From positions 1 to 10,492 of the forward strand of contig DAOWLL010000028.1 in the NCBI GenBank assembly GCA_030641945.1: DNA of 10,492 nt. Reading direction: 5' to 3'. The position numbers were made by a program, and so were the translations under genes. Below are positions 1 to 9,800 of this stretch, one piece after another; positions within the stretch are counted from its first letter, which is position 1, and each line of letters starts with the position of its first letter. The notes beneath the pieces were generated by a model. That model was not told where the DNA came from, ran no database searches, and worked only from the letters and a program-made list of their open reading frames with translations. This stretch comes from Gammaproteobacteria bacterium. Its GTDB lineage: Bacteria > Pseudomonadota > Gammaproteobacteria > SZUA-229.

Positions 1-21
1 AGCCCGTATATTGCATGAGAA
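1..21 (+). repeat. Left terminal inverted repeat
   Basis: This is the reverse complement of 240-260 except at one position (T7 opposite G254). The repeat coincides exactly with the window edge, so it may extend further left, or the edge may be an assembly break at a repeated sequence. Confidence 0.75.
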
Positions 22-281
22 CGCTCACAAATCCACTTAAGCACATGAACGGGATAGAAATTTTTCGACTATTAGAAAAGTACACTATGTACCCAACAAC
101 GCTATGCAGTTTTTGGAAAAATTTCAGCGGCCACTTTGCCCGATTGACCTGTAACCATAGCTATGGCTATGCCCATTGTTTGATTTTCATGGGGCCCAAT
201 CGAACTTGTGACTCACTGAAATCCCCCCAAAATCCTGCATTCTCATGCAATATGCGGGCTAGGCTGGAGTCTGACAACTAA
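3..281 (+). other. Open frame across the element, possible altered end of atpF
   Basis: One forward frame has no stop from the left edge of the window through both terminal repeats to TAA at 279-281. That stop overlaps the atpH ATG as TAATG, an arrangement typical of translationally coupled genes. The last codons outside the repeat read R-L-E-S-D-N. In ATP synthase operons the gene before atpH is atpF (subunit b), so these final codons may be its original tail, with the element inserted upstream. The product across the element (first ATG at base 15) does not resemble subunit b: it is not a long charged alanine/glutamate-rich helix, and it contains several cysteines and aromatic residues. It may equally be a chance open frame. 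Confidence 0.25.
240..260 (-). repeat. Right terminal inverted repeat
   Basis: This is the partner of 1-21, with 20 of 21 bases complementary. It ends in GCGGGCT. Beyond it the sequence AGGCTGGAG carries the probable atpH ribosome binding site (GGAG, 266-269), so the element stops just short of the translation signal. Confidence 0.75.
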
Positions 282-817
282 TGGCAGAATACACGACTTC
301 CGCACGCCCCTATGCAAGAGCGGTCTATGCTCTGGCAACCCAGGCATCATCTGTAGATGGCTGGGGCGAGGCACTGGCTTTACTGGCCGCTGTTGCATCT
401 GATGCAGGCATGCAGGAATTGCTCGACAGGCCTCAACTGAGTAAAGAGCAGAAAGGCGAACTCATACTCAAGGTTTTGTCTGACAAGCTGAATCAGCAGC
501 AGCAGAACCTGGTCAGATTAATGGCAGAAAATGGTCGCCTGCGAGCGTTGCCGGAAGTTGCCCATCAGTTTGAAATTTACCGCGCAGAAGCCGAAGGCAA
601 AGTTGAAGCCGAAGTTATCTCTGCATTTGAACTGACCGGCAAACAGGAAAAGGCTATTACCGAAACGCTGAAAAGCAAACTGGGCCGTGATGTATCTATC
701 ACCACAACAACCGATGAATCGCTTATTGGTGGCGTCATTATCAAGGCCGGAGACACAATTATCGATGGTTCAATGAAATCCCAGCTTGAGTCGCTGGCGA
801 TAACTCTGAGCCGTTAA
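281..817 (+). CDS. atpH: F-type ATP synthase subunit delta
   Basis: This is the 178-residue delta subunit of the F1 sector, the cap that joins the top of the alpha3beta3 head to the peripheral stalk formed by subunit b. The N-terminal helical domain opens with ARPYARAVYALA, a typical OSCP/delta start. The C-terminal part has the family signature GGVIIKAGDTIIDGSMKSQL (about residues 149-168), followed by L-E-S-L. The length is normal for the family (E. coli has 177). ATG at 281 is preceded by GGAG at 266-269, about 11 nt away. The gene ends 12 bp before atpA. Its usual upstream partner atpF is not visible, because the preceding 260 bp are a repeat-bounded element. No convincing promoter was found in that element, so transcription presumably comes from upstream. 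Confidence 0.96.
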   Translation: MAEYTTSARPYARAVYALATQASSVDGWGEALALLAAVASDAGMQELLDRPQLSKEQKGELILKVLSDKLNQQQQNLVRLMAENGRLRALPEVAHQFEIYRAEAEGKVEAEVISAFELTGKQEKAITETLKSKLGRDVSITTTTDESLIGGVIIKAGDTIIDGSMKSQLESLAITLSR

Positions 818-829
818 GAGGAAAGAAAA

Positions 830-2371
830 ATGCAGCTGAATCCATCTGAAATCAGTGAACTCATTAAATCCAGAATCGAGAGCTTTGATTCTACCGTCGA
901 AGCCCGTACTGAGGGGACTGTAGTAAGTCTGACGGACGGTATCCTCCGTATCCACGGCCTGGCAGATGCCATGCAGGGTGAAATGATCGAGCTGCCGGGC
1001 GATACCTATGCCATGGCGCTTAACCTTGAGCGTGACTCGGTTGGCGCAGTGGTGCTGGGCGCTTACGGCCACCTGTCAGAAGGTAATACCGCCAAGTGCA
1101 CAGGCCGTATTCTTGAAGTGCCTATTGGCGAGGGCCTGCTTGGCCGTGTGGTCGATGCCCTGGGTAATCCGATTGATGGTAAGGGGCCTGTCGATAGCAA
1201 GGAAACAGCACCGATTGAAAAAATTGCACCGGGTGTCATTGAGCGTAAGTCAGTTGACCAGCCGGTGCAGACAGGCCTGAAATCGATTGATGCCATGGTG
1301 CCGATTGGACGCGGCCAGCGTGAGTTGATTATCGGCGACCGCCAGACAGGTAAGACTGCAGTTGCGATCGATGCCATTATCAACCAGGCGAAATCCGGTA
1401 TTAAATGTATCTATGTTGCTGTCGGCCAGAAGGCATCAACCGTTGCCAATATCGTGCGCAAGCTCGAAGAGCACGATGCCATGCAGCACACCATCATCGT
1501 CGCTGCAACCGCAGCGGAATCGGCAGCGATGCAGTTTATTGCACCCTATTCCGGTTGCACCATGGGCGAATTTTTCCGTGACCGTGGTCAGGATGCGTTG
1601 ATTATTTATGACGATTTGACCAAGCAGGCCTGGGCCTATCGCCAGGTATCCTTGCTGCTGCGTCGTCCACCTGGGCGTGAAGCCTATCCGGGCGACGTTT
1701 TCTACCTGCATTCACGTTTGCTGGAACGTGCTTCACGCGTCAATGCTGAATACGTTGAAGAGTTCACTAAAGGTGAAGTCAAAGGCAAGACCGGCTCATT
1801 AACCGCTTTGCCGATTATCGAAACCCAGGAAGGTGACGTATCCGCTTTCGTACCGACCAACGTTATTTCGATTACCGATGGACAGATCTTCCTTGAATCA
1901 GATTTGTTCAACGCCGGTATCCGCCCGGCGATTAACGCGGGTCTTTCAGTATCGCGCGTTGGTGGCGCGGCACAAACCAAGATCGTCAAAAAGCTTGGCG
2001 GCGGTGTTCGTCTGGCGCTGGCGCAGTTCCGCGAGCTTGCAGCATTTGCCCAGTTTGCATCGGATCTTGATGACACAACCCGTGCACAGCTGGAACGTGG
2101 TGAACGTGTAACCGAGCTGATGAAGCAGGCACAGTACTCGCCAATGTCGGTTGCCGAAATGGCGTTTTCATTGTTTGCCGCCAACGAAGGCTATCTTGAT
2201 GATGTTGAAGCAAACAAGATCGTTGATTTTGAAGCCGCAATGCAGGCTCATCTGAAGAGCAGCAATGCTGATTTGCTGGACAAGATCAACGAGTCCGGCG
2301 ACTACGATGGCGACATTGAAGCAGCCATGCGCACAGCGTTGGATAACTTCAAGGCCAACGGCGTTTACTAA
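830..2371 (+). CDS. atpA: F-type ATP synthase subunit alpha
   Basis: This is the non-catalytic nucleotide-binding subunit of F1, three copies of which alternate with beta. At 513 residues it equals the E. coli protein, and key positions carry the same numbering. The beta-barrel N-terminal domain contains [16 protein letters not shown] (29-44). The Walker A motif GDRQTGKT is at 169-176. The Walker B region ALIIYDDL is at about 256-263. The alpha/beta signature [10 protein letters not shown] is at 366-375, followed by the arginine finger R376, which completes the beta catalytic site. A strong GAGGAA ribosome binding site (818-823) overlaps the end of the atpH stop region and supports this ATG. 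All expected motifs are intact, so it should be functional. It lies 12 bp after atpH and 31 bp before atpG. Confidence 0.98.
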   Translation: MQLNPSEISELIKSRIESFDSTVEARTEGTVVSLTDGILRIHGLADAMQGEMIELPGDTYAMALNLERDSVGAVVLGAYGHLSEGNTAKCTGRILEVPIGEGLLGRVVDALGNPIDGKGPVDSKETAPIEKIAPGVIERKSVDQPVQTGLKSIDAMVPIGRGQRELIIGDRQTGKTAVAIDAIINQAKSGIKCIYVAVGQKASTVANIVRKLEEHDAMQHTIIVAATAAESAAMQFIAPYSGCTMGEFFRDRGQDALIIYDDLTKQAWAYRQVSLLLRRPPGREAYPGDVFYLHSRLLERASRVNAEYVEEFTKGEVKGKTGSLTALPIIETQEGDVSAFVPTNVISITDGQIFLESDLFNAGIRPAINAGLSVSRVGGAAQTKIVKKLGGGVRLALAQFRELAAFAQFASDLDDTTRAQLERGERVTELMKQAQYSPMSVAEMAFSLFAANEGYLDDVEANKIVDFEAAMQAHLKSSNADLLDKINESGDYDGDIEAAMRTALDNFKANGVY

Positions 2372-2374
2372 GCG

Positions 2375-2392
2375 CGTTATAACAGGATAACG
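2375..2392 (+). repeat. Small hairpin between atpA and atpG
   Basis: CGTTAT (2375-2380) and ATAACG (2387-2392) form a perfect 6-bp inverted repeat with a 6-nt loop, just after the atpA stop codon. There is no following T-run, so it is not a terminator. It could be a weak mRNA structure near the atpG ribosome binding region, or chance. Confidence 0.25.
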
Positions 2393-2402
2393 GGACAGAT
2401 AG

Positions 2403-3266
2403 ATGGCAGGCGCTAAAGAAATACGCAGCAAGATCAAGAGTATTCAGAATACTCAGAAGATCACCAAGGCCATGGAAATGGTTGCTGCGAGTAAAATGCG
2501 TAAAGCACAGGAGCGCATGCGTGCCTCGCGCCCCTATGCCGATAAGATTCGTAACGTTCTGGCGCATCTGGCGCAGGCGCATCCCGAATACAGGCACCCC
2601 TATCTGAGTGATCGCGAACAAGTTAATCGCGTTGGCTATATCATCGTTTCTACCGATCGCGGTCTCTGCGGCGGCCTGAACACCAACATGTTCAAGGCGG
2701 CTGTAAAAGAAATGATCGAATGGGACAGCCAGGGCGTGGATGTGGATGTATGTGCAATCGGTAAAAAAGCGGTTGGTTTCTTCGGCCGGTTTAAATGCAA
2801 CCTGGTAGCCCAGGCGGACCATCTGGGCGATAGCCCTTCGATGGAAGACCTGATCGGTACCGTAAAGGTTATGCTGGATGCCTACGACGAAGGCAAAATT
2901 GACCGTCTCTTCCTGGTGCACAACGTATTTGTAAACACCATGACACAACAACCACTGATTCATCAAATGGTTCCCGTCAGTGGTGACGTTGACCAGCAGC
3001 TGGAGCATCACTGGGACTACATTTATGAGCCTGATGCCAGGCACATCATCGATGGCCTGATGTTCCGCTTCATCGAGTCGCAGGTTTACCAGGGCCTGGT
3101 AGAGAATATCGCCAGTGAAATGTCTGCCCGTATGGTTGCGATGAAGAGCGCAACCGACAATGCCGGCGATATCATTAAAGAATTGCAAACCGTTTATAAC
3201 AAGGCCAGGCAGGCTGCGATTACCCAGGAAATCTCGGAAATTGTCAGTGGTGCTGCAGCCGTTTAA
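2403..3266 (+). CDS. atpG: F-type ATP synthase subunit gamma
   Basis: This is the central rotor shaft of the ATP synthase, whose rotation couples proton flow through F0 to catalysis in the beta subunits. At 287 residues it has the same length as E. coli gamma. The N-terminal helix [20 protein letters not shown] and the following [11 protein letters not shown] are highly typical. The middle Rossmann-like domain begins with the conserved [13 protein letters not shown] segment (about residues 83-95). The C-terminal helix ends with [19 protein letters not shown], the signature that lies inside the alpha/beta hexamer. ATG at 2403 has a purine-rich GGGA/AGGA region upstream. The gene is 31 bp after atpA and 45 bp before atpD, as part of the same operon. 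A long open frame antisense to it has no independent support. Confidence 0.97.
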   Translation: MAGAKEIRSKIKSIQNTQKITKAMEMVAASKMRKAQERMRASRPYADKIRNVLAHLAQAHPEYRHPYLSDREQVNRVGYIIVSTDRGLCGGLNTNMFKAAVKEMIEWDSQGVDVDVCAIGKKAVGFFGRFKCNLVAQADHLGDSPSMEDLIGTVKVMLDAYDEGKIDRLFLVHNVFVNTMTQQPLIHQMVPVSGDVDQQLEHHWDYIYEPDARHIIDGLMFRFIESQVYQGLVENIASEMSARMVAMKSATDNAGDIIKELQTVYNKARQAAITQEISEIVSGAAAV

Positions 3267-3270
3267 ACGG
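3259..3270. repeat. 12-bp perfect palindrome at the atpG stop codon
   Basis: CCGTTTAAACGG is a perfect palindrome that includes the atpG TAA stop (3264-3266) and is followed by TTTATT. The T-tract is too short and interrupted for a good intrinsic terminator, and the operon clearly continues into atpD. It may be coincidental or a weak attenuation or processing site. Confidence 0.25.
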
Positions 3271-3278
3271 TTTATTGA

Positions 3279-4691
<1,413 letters not shown>

Positions 4692-4711
4692 CCGGCAGAG
4701 AGTGATATAAC

Positions 4712-5131
4712 ATGTCAATGACCATGCACGTAGATATCGTAAGCGCAGAAACCGAGATTTATTCGGGTACGGTTACAGAGTGCTATGCGCCTGCAGAAAT
4801 GGGCGAAGTCGGTATACACCCTCGCCATGCCCCACTGATTACCAAGTTGAAGCCAGGCGAAGTGCGCATCATTCTTCAGGATGGTGAAGAGCAGTCATTC
4901 TTCGTTAATGGTGGTATTCTCGAAATTCAGCCGCATGTTGTAACCATACTTTCTGATACAGCTATCAGAGCTGCAGATATTGACGAAGCTGCTGCAAATG
5001 AGGCCAAAGCCAAAGCTGAAGCTGCAATGGCTGATAAGAAATCAGACCTGGATTATGCTCGTGCCAAGGCAGAGCTTATCGAGGCCATCGCGAAGATCGA
5101 GACGATTAAGAAATTACGTAAGAGAAAATAA
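4712..5131 (+). CDS. atpC: F-type ATP synthase subunit epsilon
   Basis: This is the rotor subunit bound to the foot of gamma, which helps couple F1 to the c-ring and can inhibit ATP hydrolysis. At 139 residues it matches the E. coli length. The N-terminal beta-sandwich includes VDIVSAETEIYSG, then EVGIHPRHAPLIT and VNGGILEIQPHVVTILSDTA. The C-terminal part is an alanine/lysine-rich helical pair (about residues 88-139) ending in KKLRKRK. ATG at 4712 is preferred because it matches the start of homologues; a second ATG lies four codons downstream (4724). The upstream GCAGAGAG stretch is only a weak Shine-Dalgarno. It is the last gene of the atp operon, with the operon terminator about 37 bp after its stop. 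Confidence 0.96.
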   Translation: MSMTMHVDIVSAETEIYSGTVTECYAPAEMGEVGIHPRHAPLITKLKPGEVRIILQDGEEQSFFVNGGILEIQPHVVTILSDTAIRAADIDEAAANEAKAKAEAAMADKKSDLDYARAKAELIEAIAKIETIKKLRKRK

Positions 5132-5140
5132 TCAAAGTCC

Positions 5141-5167
5141 ATCTTAGAGATATATATAAGCTAAGAT
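5141..5167 (+). repeat. AT-rich inverted repeat after atpC
   Basis: ATCTTAG (5141-5147) and CTAAGAT (5161-5167) form a perfect 7-bp inverted repeat around an AT-rich loop, between the atpC stop and the GC-rich terminator hairpin. With no T-run of its own it may be an accessory stem protecting the operon 3' end, or chance. Confidence 0.35.
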
Positions 5168-5197
5168 TATCAGGCCGGTTTAATCCGGCCTTTTTTG
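5168..5197 (+). terminator. Intrinsic terminator of the atp operon
   Basis: AGGCCGG (5172-5178) pairs perfectly with CCGGCCT (5185-5191) across a 6-nt loop TTTAAT, followed directly by a T-run to 5196. It has the classic strong Rho-independent shape. It lies 17 bp before the glmU start, so glmU is likely to receive only readthrough transcription or to start from a promoter near or within this short gap. Confidence 0.9.
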
Positions 5198-5213
5198 ATT
5201 TCAAGGTTATAGT

Positions 5214-6572
5214 ATGAAACTTAGTGTGATTATTCTTGCAGCCGGCCAGGGCACACGCATGAAAAGTGTTTTACCGAAGGTAATGCATAAGCTTGCAGGT
5301 AAGCCAATGCTAGAGCATGTTTACAATCGCAGTGTTGAGCTCGGCACAGATGACATACATATCGTTTATGGTCATGGCGGCGAGCATCTTCATGACTACT
5401 GCAGCGATTTTAATGTCGAATGGGTGTTGCAGGATGAACAGCTTGGTACAGCACATGCTGTTCAGCAAGCCAGTCCGCATATCGATGATGATCATATCGC
5501 ACTAATACTGTATGGCGATGTCCCTCTTATAAAATCAAGCACACTCAGAACCCTGATTGATAATGTTACGGCAGACACTGTCTCGTTGTTAACTGTTGAT
5601 CTGCAGGACCCAGGCGGCTATGGAAGAATCGTGCGTGAAGACAATGAAGTTATTGCTATCGTTGAGCATAAAGAAGCAACGGAGTTGCAAAAGAAAATCA
5701 CAGAAGTTAACACCGGCATACTCGCCATACAGGCCAGCTTTCTTAATGAATACCTGAATAAAATCGATAATAACAATGTTCAGGGCGAGTACTATTTAAC
5801 AGACTTAATAGAGTTGGCGGTTAAAGACGGTAAAAAAATATTAACATCACAACCAGAGAATATGTACGAGGTAGAAGGCGTGAACGACAGGAACCAGTTA
5901 TCCAGGCTAGAACGTATTAAGCAGCAGGATTTGGCGGAGGCGATTATGGCTGAAGGTGCTTCAGTGGCAGATCCTGCAAGAGTCGATATACGCGGTGACC
6001 TTGTTATAGGCAATGATTCATTCATTGATATAAATTGTATTTTTGAAGGCAAGGTAAGTGTGGGCAAGAATGTCACGATAGGCGCCGGATGTGTAATAAG
6101 TGATAGTACAATAGCTGATGGATGTGTTATCAAGCCCTACTCCGTCATAGAAAAAGCCATCATCGATAACAATGTAGAGGTAGGGCCTTTTGCAAGGCTG
6201 CGTCCAGGAACACGCTTGAAACAAAACAGCAAAGTCGGAAACTTTGTTGAAGTTAAAAACACGCAGCTAGGTGAAGGCAGCAAGGCCAGCCACCTCACCT
6301 ATCTGGGCGATACTGACGTTGGCAGTAAGGTCAATATCGGCGCCGGCACTATCACATGTAACTATGATGGGGCCAACAAACATAAAACAATCATTAAAGA
6401 TGGCGCATTTATCGGTTCCGATTCGCAGCTTGTTGCACCGGTTACAATTGGTGAGAACTCAACTATCGGCGCTGGCAGTACAATCACCCGTGATACAGAA
6501 GATGGAGCACTTACATTAAGCAGAGCTGCGCAGAAAACCATCAAAGGCTGGGAAAAGCCAAAGAAGAAATAA
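5214..6572 (+). CDS. glmU: Bifunctional GlmU: GlcN-1-P acetyltransferase and GlcNAc-1-P uridylyltransferase
   Basis: This cytoplasmic enzyme acetylates glucosamine-1-phosphate with acetyl-CoA (EC 2.3.1.157), then couples the product to UTP (EC 2.7.7.23). The product UDP-GlcNAc feeds peptidoglycan and lipopolysaccharide synthesis. At 452 residues it is close to the 456 of E. coli. The N-terminal uridylyltransferase domain has LAAGQGTRM (8-16) with K22, then QLGTAHAV (76-83) and YGDVPL (100-105) with the metal-binding aspartate D102. NTGIL (166-170) and GEYYLTD (191-197) follow. From about residue 250 there is a left-handed beta-helix of hexapeptide repeats with RPGTRL, GNFVEVKN and the catalytic histidine H360 in ASHLTYLGD, followed by NIGAGTITCNYDG. 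AAGG at 5203-5206 supports the ATG. The sequence is visibly more AT-rich than the atp genes. It follows the atp operon, as in many gammaproteobacteria, but glmS is not next to it here. Confidence 0.97.
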   Translation: MKLSVIILAAGQGTRMKSVLPKVMHKLAGKPMLEHVYNRSVELGTDDIHIVYGHGGEHLHDYCSDFNVEWVLQDEQLGTAHAVQQASPHIDDDHIALILYGDVPLIKSSTLRTLIDNVTADTVSLLTVDLQDPGGYGRIVREDNEVIAIVEHKEATELQKKITEVNTGILAIQASFLNEYLNKIDNNNVQGEYYLTDLIELAVKDGKKILTSQPENMYEVEGVNDRNQLSRLERIKQQDLAEAIMAEGASVADPARVDIRGDLVIGNDSFIDINCIFEGKVSVGKNVTIGAGCVISDSTIADGCVIKPYSVIEKAIIDNNVEVGPFARLRPGTRLKQNSKVGNFVEVKNTQLGEGSKASHLTYLGDTDVGSKVNIGAGTITCNYDGANKHKTIIKDGAFIGSDSQLVAPVTIGENSTIGAGSTITRDTEDGALTLSRAAQKTIKGWEKPKKK

Positions 6573-6750
6573 CGGTTAATGCTGCCCACACTCATTCCGC
6601 GGTTCAGCAAACATCACTGCATGGTTATTTATTGATGTTGCAAGTCAGATGAAGCTGAACAAATGATCGAGTTGCAGAGGTATTCCATGCCCGGGTTCAA
6701 TGAAATGTGCACCTTGGTAGTGCAAAATAACAAGAATATGGCATAAGTGC

Positions 6751-6779
6751 TTGATAATTGATTATGATTTTCATTTAAA
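6751..6779 (+). promoter_or_regulatory. Candidate sigma70 promoter, distal
   Basis: TTGATA (6751-6756, five of six consensus bases) is separated by 17 bp from TTTAAA (6774-6779, four of six). It would give a leader of about 80 nt before the PEPCK gene. The setting is AT-rich, which raises the chance of a false match. Confidence 0.4.
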
Positions 6780-6801
6780 GTATGCATAAGCTGTAGAGCG
6801 A

Positions 6802-6831
6802 TTGGTAATTTAAACTGCAGATTATTAGAAT
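6802..6831 (+). promoter_or_regulatory. Candidate sigma70 promoter, proximal
   Basis: TTGGTA (6802-6807, four of six consensus bases) is followed after 18 bp by TAGAAT (6826-6831, five of six). Initiation would fall near 6838, about 29 nt before the start codon, which suits an mRNA carrying the AGGAAG ribosome binding site. It suggests that the PEPCK gene is transcribed separately from glmU. Confidence 0.45.
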
Positions 6832-6853
6832 ACGCTACCGGTCTGACAGTTAC

Positions 6854-6875
6854 AGGAAGCAAGAAATTGGCAATG
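6854..6875 (+). promoter_or_regulatory. Ribosome binding site and alternative starts TTG/ATG
   Basis: AGGAAG (6854-6859) lies 7 nt before a TTG at 6867 and 13 nt before an in-frame ATG at 6873. Spacing favours the TTG, while codon preference favours the ATG, which could also use the AAGAA at 6861-6865. The two products differ by only two N-terminal residues. Confidence 0.5.
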
Positions 6876-9800
6876 GCATTTAAATCTCAAGCGCAATACA
6901 CGCGCCCTGAAAGAAGGGCAGTAGATCAACGCCAGGTTACGCTTGAGCATATATGCTTGCAGCTGGCAGCAATGGGGCATCGTTGTGAGCTCAACACCGA
7001 TCGAAGTTACCTTTCTATAGCCGACAGCCTGTTAAAAAACTATTCTGAACAAAAACGGTTACTGTCTGAGTATCGCTGCCCGGCGGATCAACGTATCCAG
7101 GACTTCCTCAACAACTATTTAGCGCGTAATGGTGTTGATGTTACTATTAAGTTACCCGGCGAGACATTCACTCTAAATGCGCCAGGTATAGCGCGTGAAT
7201 TGTCGTTGCCCTTTAATAAAAATAAATATCAATCACCTTTGATTGAGTCCTACCGTGTTCAACAGGGCGTTTTGCATAATCCAAAAAATGACAGGCGCAC
7301 TACAGCCGGTGTATTCCATATTGTAGAAGGAGGCTTGCCCATACCCGCTGATAAGAGAGCAGTCCCTGTTAATGTCTATGCCAATTTAGTACAGATAGCG
7401 CTTGACCCTCCGTCAGAGTTAATGGGCATACCGATCTCAAGCAATTTACCAAAGCCAATAGATCTTTGGGTTTCACTATTAGTAAGACCAATCGTGCGGC
7501 CAAAAGTGAACGCCGTAATGCCAGTTAAGAGTCTTGAAACACGTATGTTCGCACCGGGAAGCCTGGTTGCAAATCTGGATTTTGTTGAATCTATTTTTGG
7601 CAATGCAGGAGATCCATTTCTGTCAGATAATGATGCTGCGTTGGACATTGATCACTGGACCGGACATAGCGGCTGCATTATTCTGGCACCACATTTAACA
7701 AGGCTTGGCAAAAAAGCGTTGGGTCTGCCGCATATTGACGAAGCTACAGAACGTCAGCGCAAGGATGGCATGTGCTGGAAAGATGATGATGAGTTATATA
7801 ATGATGGCCAGGCGTTCAAGATAGTCTGCCGTGACATGTCAGGGGTGATTGTTACAATCATTGCTGATAATTATTTTGGATACAGCAAAAAAGAAATCAA
7901 GTCGCAGATCAGTTATTCAGCTAATCTGTTTGGCGGTGTAGAGGAAGAGCATTCAGGCGGCGCACTCGCCTTCCCTCGCTTCAATCTTGGTGAAACATAT
8001 TTACCACTGAGACCAGAGGAAATGAGTGATCATACCTTTGAGCGATTATCTGCACAGATAAAAAGTGTTATAAATATAAAGAAACAGGGTTATGCCGTAG
8101 ATAAAAACTACGCGGACGTTCTGTATATTCCTGAGACGGCGCAGATTGATATGCATCAACAGCGTATCAGCTGGTATCAAAATGGTGAGTTGCAACAAAT
8201 AAAATTGTTGGCGAAACACTCTTATATATATCCCAGTGGTTTCAAGGTGCACATGGAAAAGCACCCCAAAGCCCCCAGTTGGCGCCTGATCGGAACCTTA
8301 GGTGAAGGCACCTTCTGTCATAAACCCAGCACCGTGTCAGGTGGTGGTAAATCCGAGATCTCGAAATCTATTCAGGACTCAATGTTATGTGGGCCTGTAT
8401 TTGTTGGTGATTATGAAAAGGATTTAGATCAGGTTGAAGCAATTTTTAACCGTGATTACACCAGTCGGTATAGTGACCCATCAGTAAAAGATACAAGAGT
8501 ACTGTTAAGTAGTGAGCGCAGCCTCGGTTCGGTTATTAAACTACTCACACCTTCACCCGATTTTACTGACGAGCATAATCAATGGCTCGAAACTATACCA
8601 CAGCACATTCTTGCTCTGGTGTTCATGATCAAGCGCTTCTATAACCCTCAATGGGGGAATAAATGGCGTAAACATTTTTCTGTTGATGAGGTAAACGGCA
8701 ACCCCGGTCATGAGCTTAAATATGATGGGCGAAAACTGATTACCAGTTATTTACGTGTTGGCACACACAGTGATGGAACCTGGCGTGTGTATAAACTGCG
8801 CCAGGATTTTGTGGCCGCAAAAAAAGTACAAACGGAAGACGATATAACGGCTTCCGTCGTGGTGCCAGCTAGTTACGTTGAGGGCTTAAACAAAGACTTC
8901 AACAGTAAAAGTATCAAGCTGGTAGAGAATTGTGAAAACCATCTGTTCCAGCGTCCTGATGATGCCATAAACCGCGGTCTGGATACTCAAACAGAGTCTG
9001 ATCTGGCTGGAAACAATAATTTCATTTCCAACTTTCAACCATTAACCAGCGAGGATGCACGTGAGCTGGTCGATGACACGATTAGTTTTGAAGATTATTC
9101 AGAGCCCATGCAGCAACGAATTATTGACGCGGCAACGAAAACAGCGGGTGAATACTTTGTTTCATCATCACATCCTCGTATTGTCGATGGCAAGCCCAGT
9201 CTTAATGTGCGTTATTTGCAACTTCGTCCTGATCTGGCAAATCCACGGCACAAGTATCTGGCCATAATGGGTACGCGCCTGGCGCGAGGCTTGACGCTTG
9301 AGCAACCGGTATATTTTCCAGTGAATTCAGTGTTGCAGGGTCGTCGCAATAATCCACAGGATAAGAAAGCGGGTATCCGCCCATTGGCGGTCTACAACCC
9401 TATCCATTACCAGGAGTTGCCTGAATTATTTATGGATCTTATTTGCAGCCTGACAGGAAAGTCACCTTCGACGACAGGGGCTGGTTCAGAAGGTGCGTTA
9501 ACAAAAGGACCTTTTAACGCGTTATCAACTACGTCAGATCTTAATAATGCAGTAGTCTCATTTATTTTATGCGGACATGACGGGTTTTCAACGGCCGCAG
9601 GCTATATAGGTTCACGTCGACGCGTCGATCATGATATCAGTATGCTGATACCGGAAATCTGGTGCCGCCTGCCAGTGAAGCATCGGGATCCGGGATTCCT
9701 TATTCATCATGGATATCTGGAAAAACTTGAAGATTTCGAATATCAGGGTAAAACTGTCCAGGCAAGCAGGCTTGGCTACCGTATAACGAAAAGCTTTGTA

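Larger units (their letters stand above)
1..260. mobile_element. MITE-like element or IS remnant bounded by inverted repeats
   Basis: The segment starts and ends with inverted copies of one 21-bp sequence, beginning AGCCCG(T/C)ATATTGC read inwards, with 20 of 21 positions matching. The interior has no recognisable transposase and about 260 bp is too short for one, so a non-autonomous (MITE-like) element or internally deleted IS is the best reading. It contains a 12-bp perfect palindrome CCATAGCTATGG (155-166) and a short GTACA-CTA-TGTAC inverted repeat (80-92). It sits where the 3' end of atpF normally lies, and its right end is 20 bp before the atpH start codon. The left flank is outside the window, so neither a target-site duplication nor a longer terminal repeat can be checked. 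I cannot assign an IS family with confidence. Confidence 0.6.
6573..6866 (+). other. Intergenic region between glmU and the PEPCK gene
   Basis: This 294-bp AT-rich gap has no convincing gene. I found no intrinsic terminator after glmU: one short stem (TGCAC 6708-6712 with GTGCA 6720-6724) lacks a T-run. The right half contains two sigma70-like promoter candidates, listed separately, and a ribosome binding site next to the following gene. A 77-codon minus-strand open frame here has no recognisable features. Confidence 0.6.

Noticed and set aside
144..173. Possible promoter TTGACC-18-TATGCC within the element, to drive atpH
   Set aside because: The -10 box matches only three of six consensus bases, and other pairings in the element are no better.
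1702..2184. 160-codon minus-strand open frame within atpA
   Set aside because: It is a shadow of atpA with serine- and arginine-rich low-complexity content and no family features.
6708..6724. Stem TGCAC/GTGCA after glmU as a terminator
   Set aside because: The stem is only 5 bp and is followed by AAATAACAAG with no T-run.
6629..6862. 77-codon minus-strand open frame between glmU and the PEPCK gene
   Set aside because: It has no recognisable domain and no evident ribosome binding site, and it overlaps the promoter candidates of the next gene.
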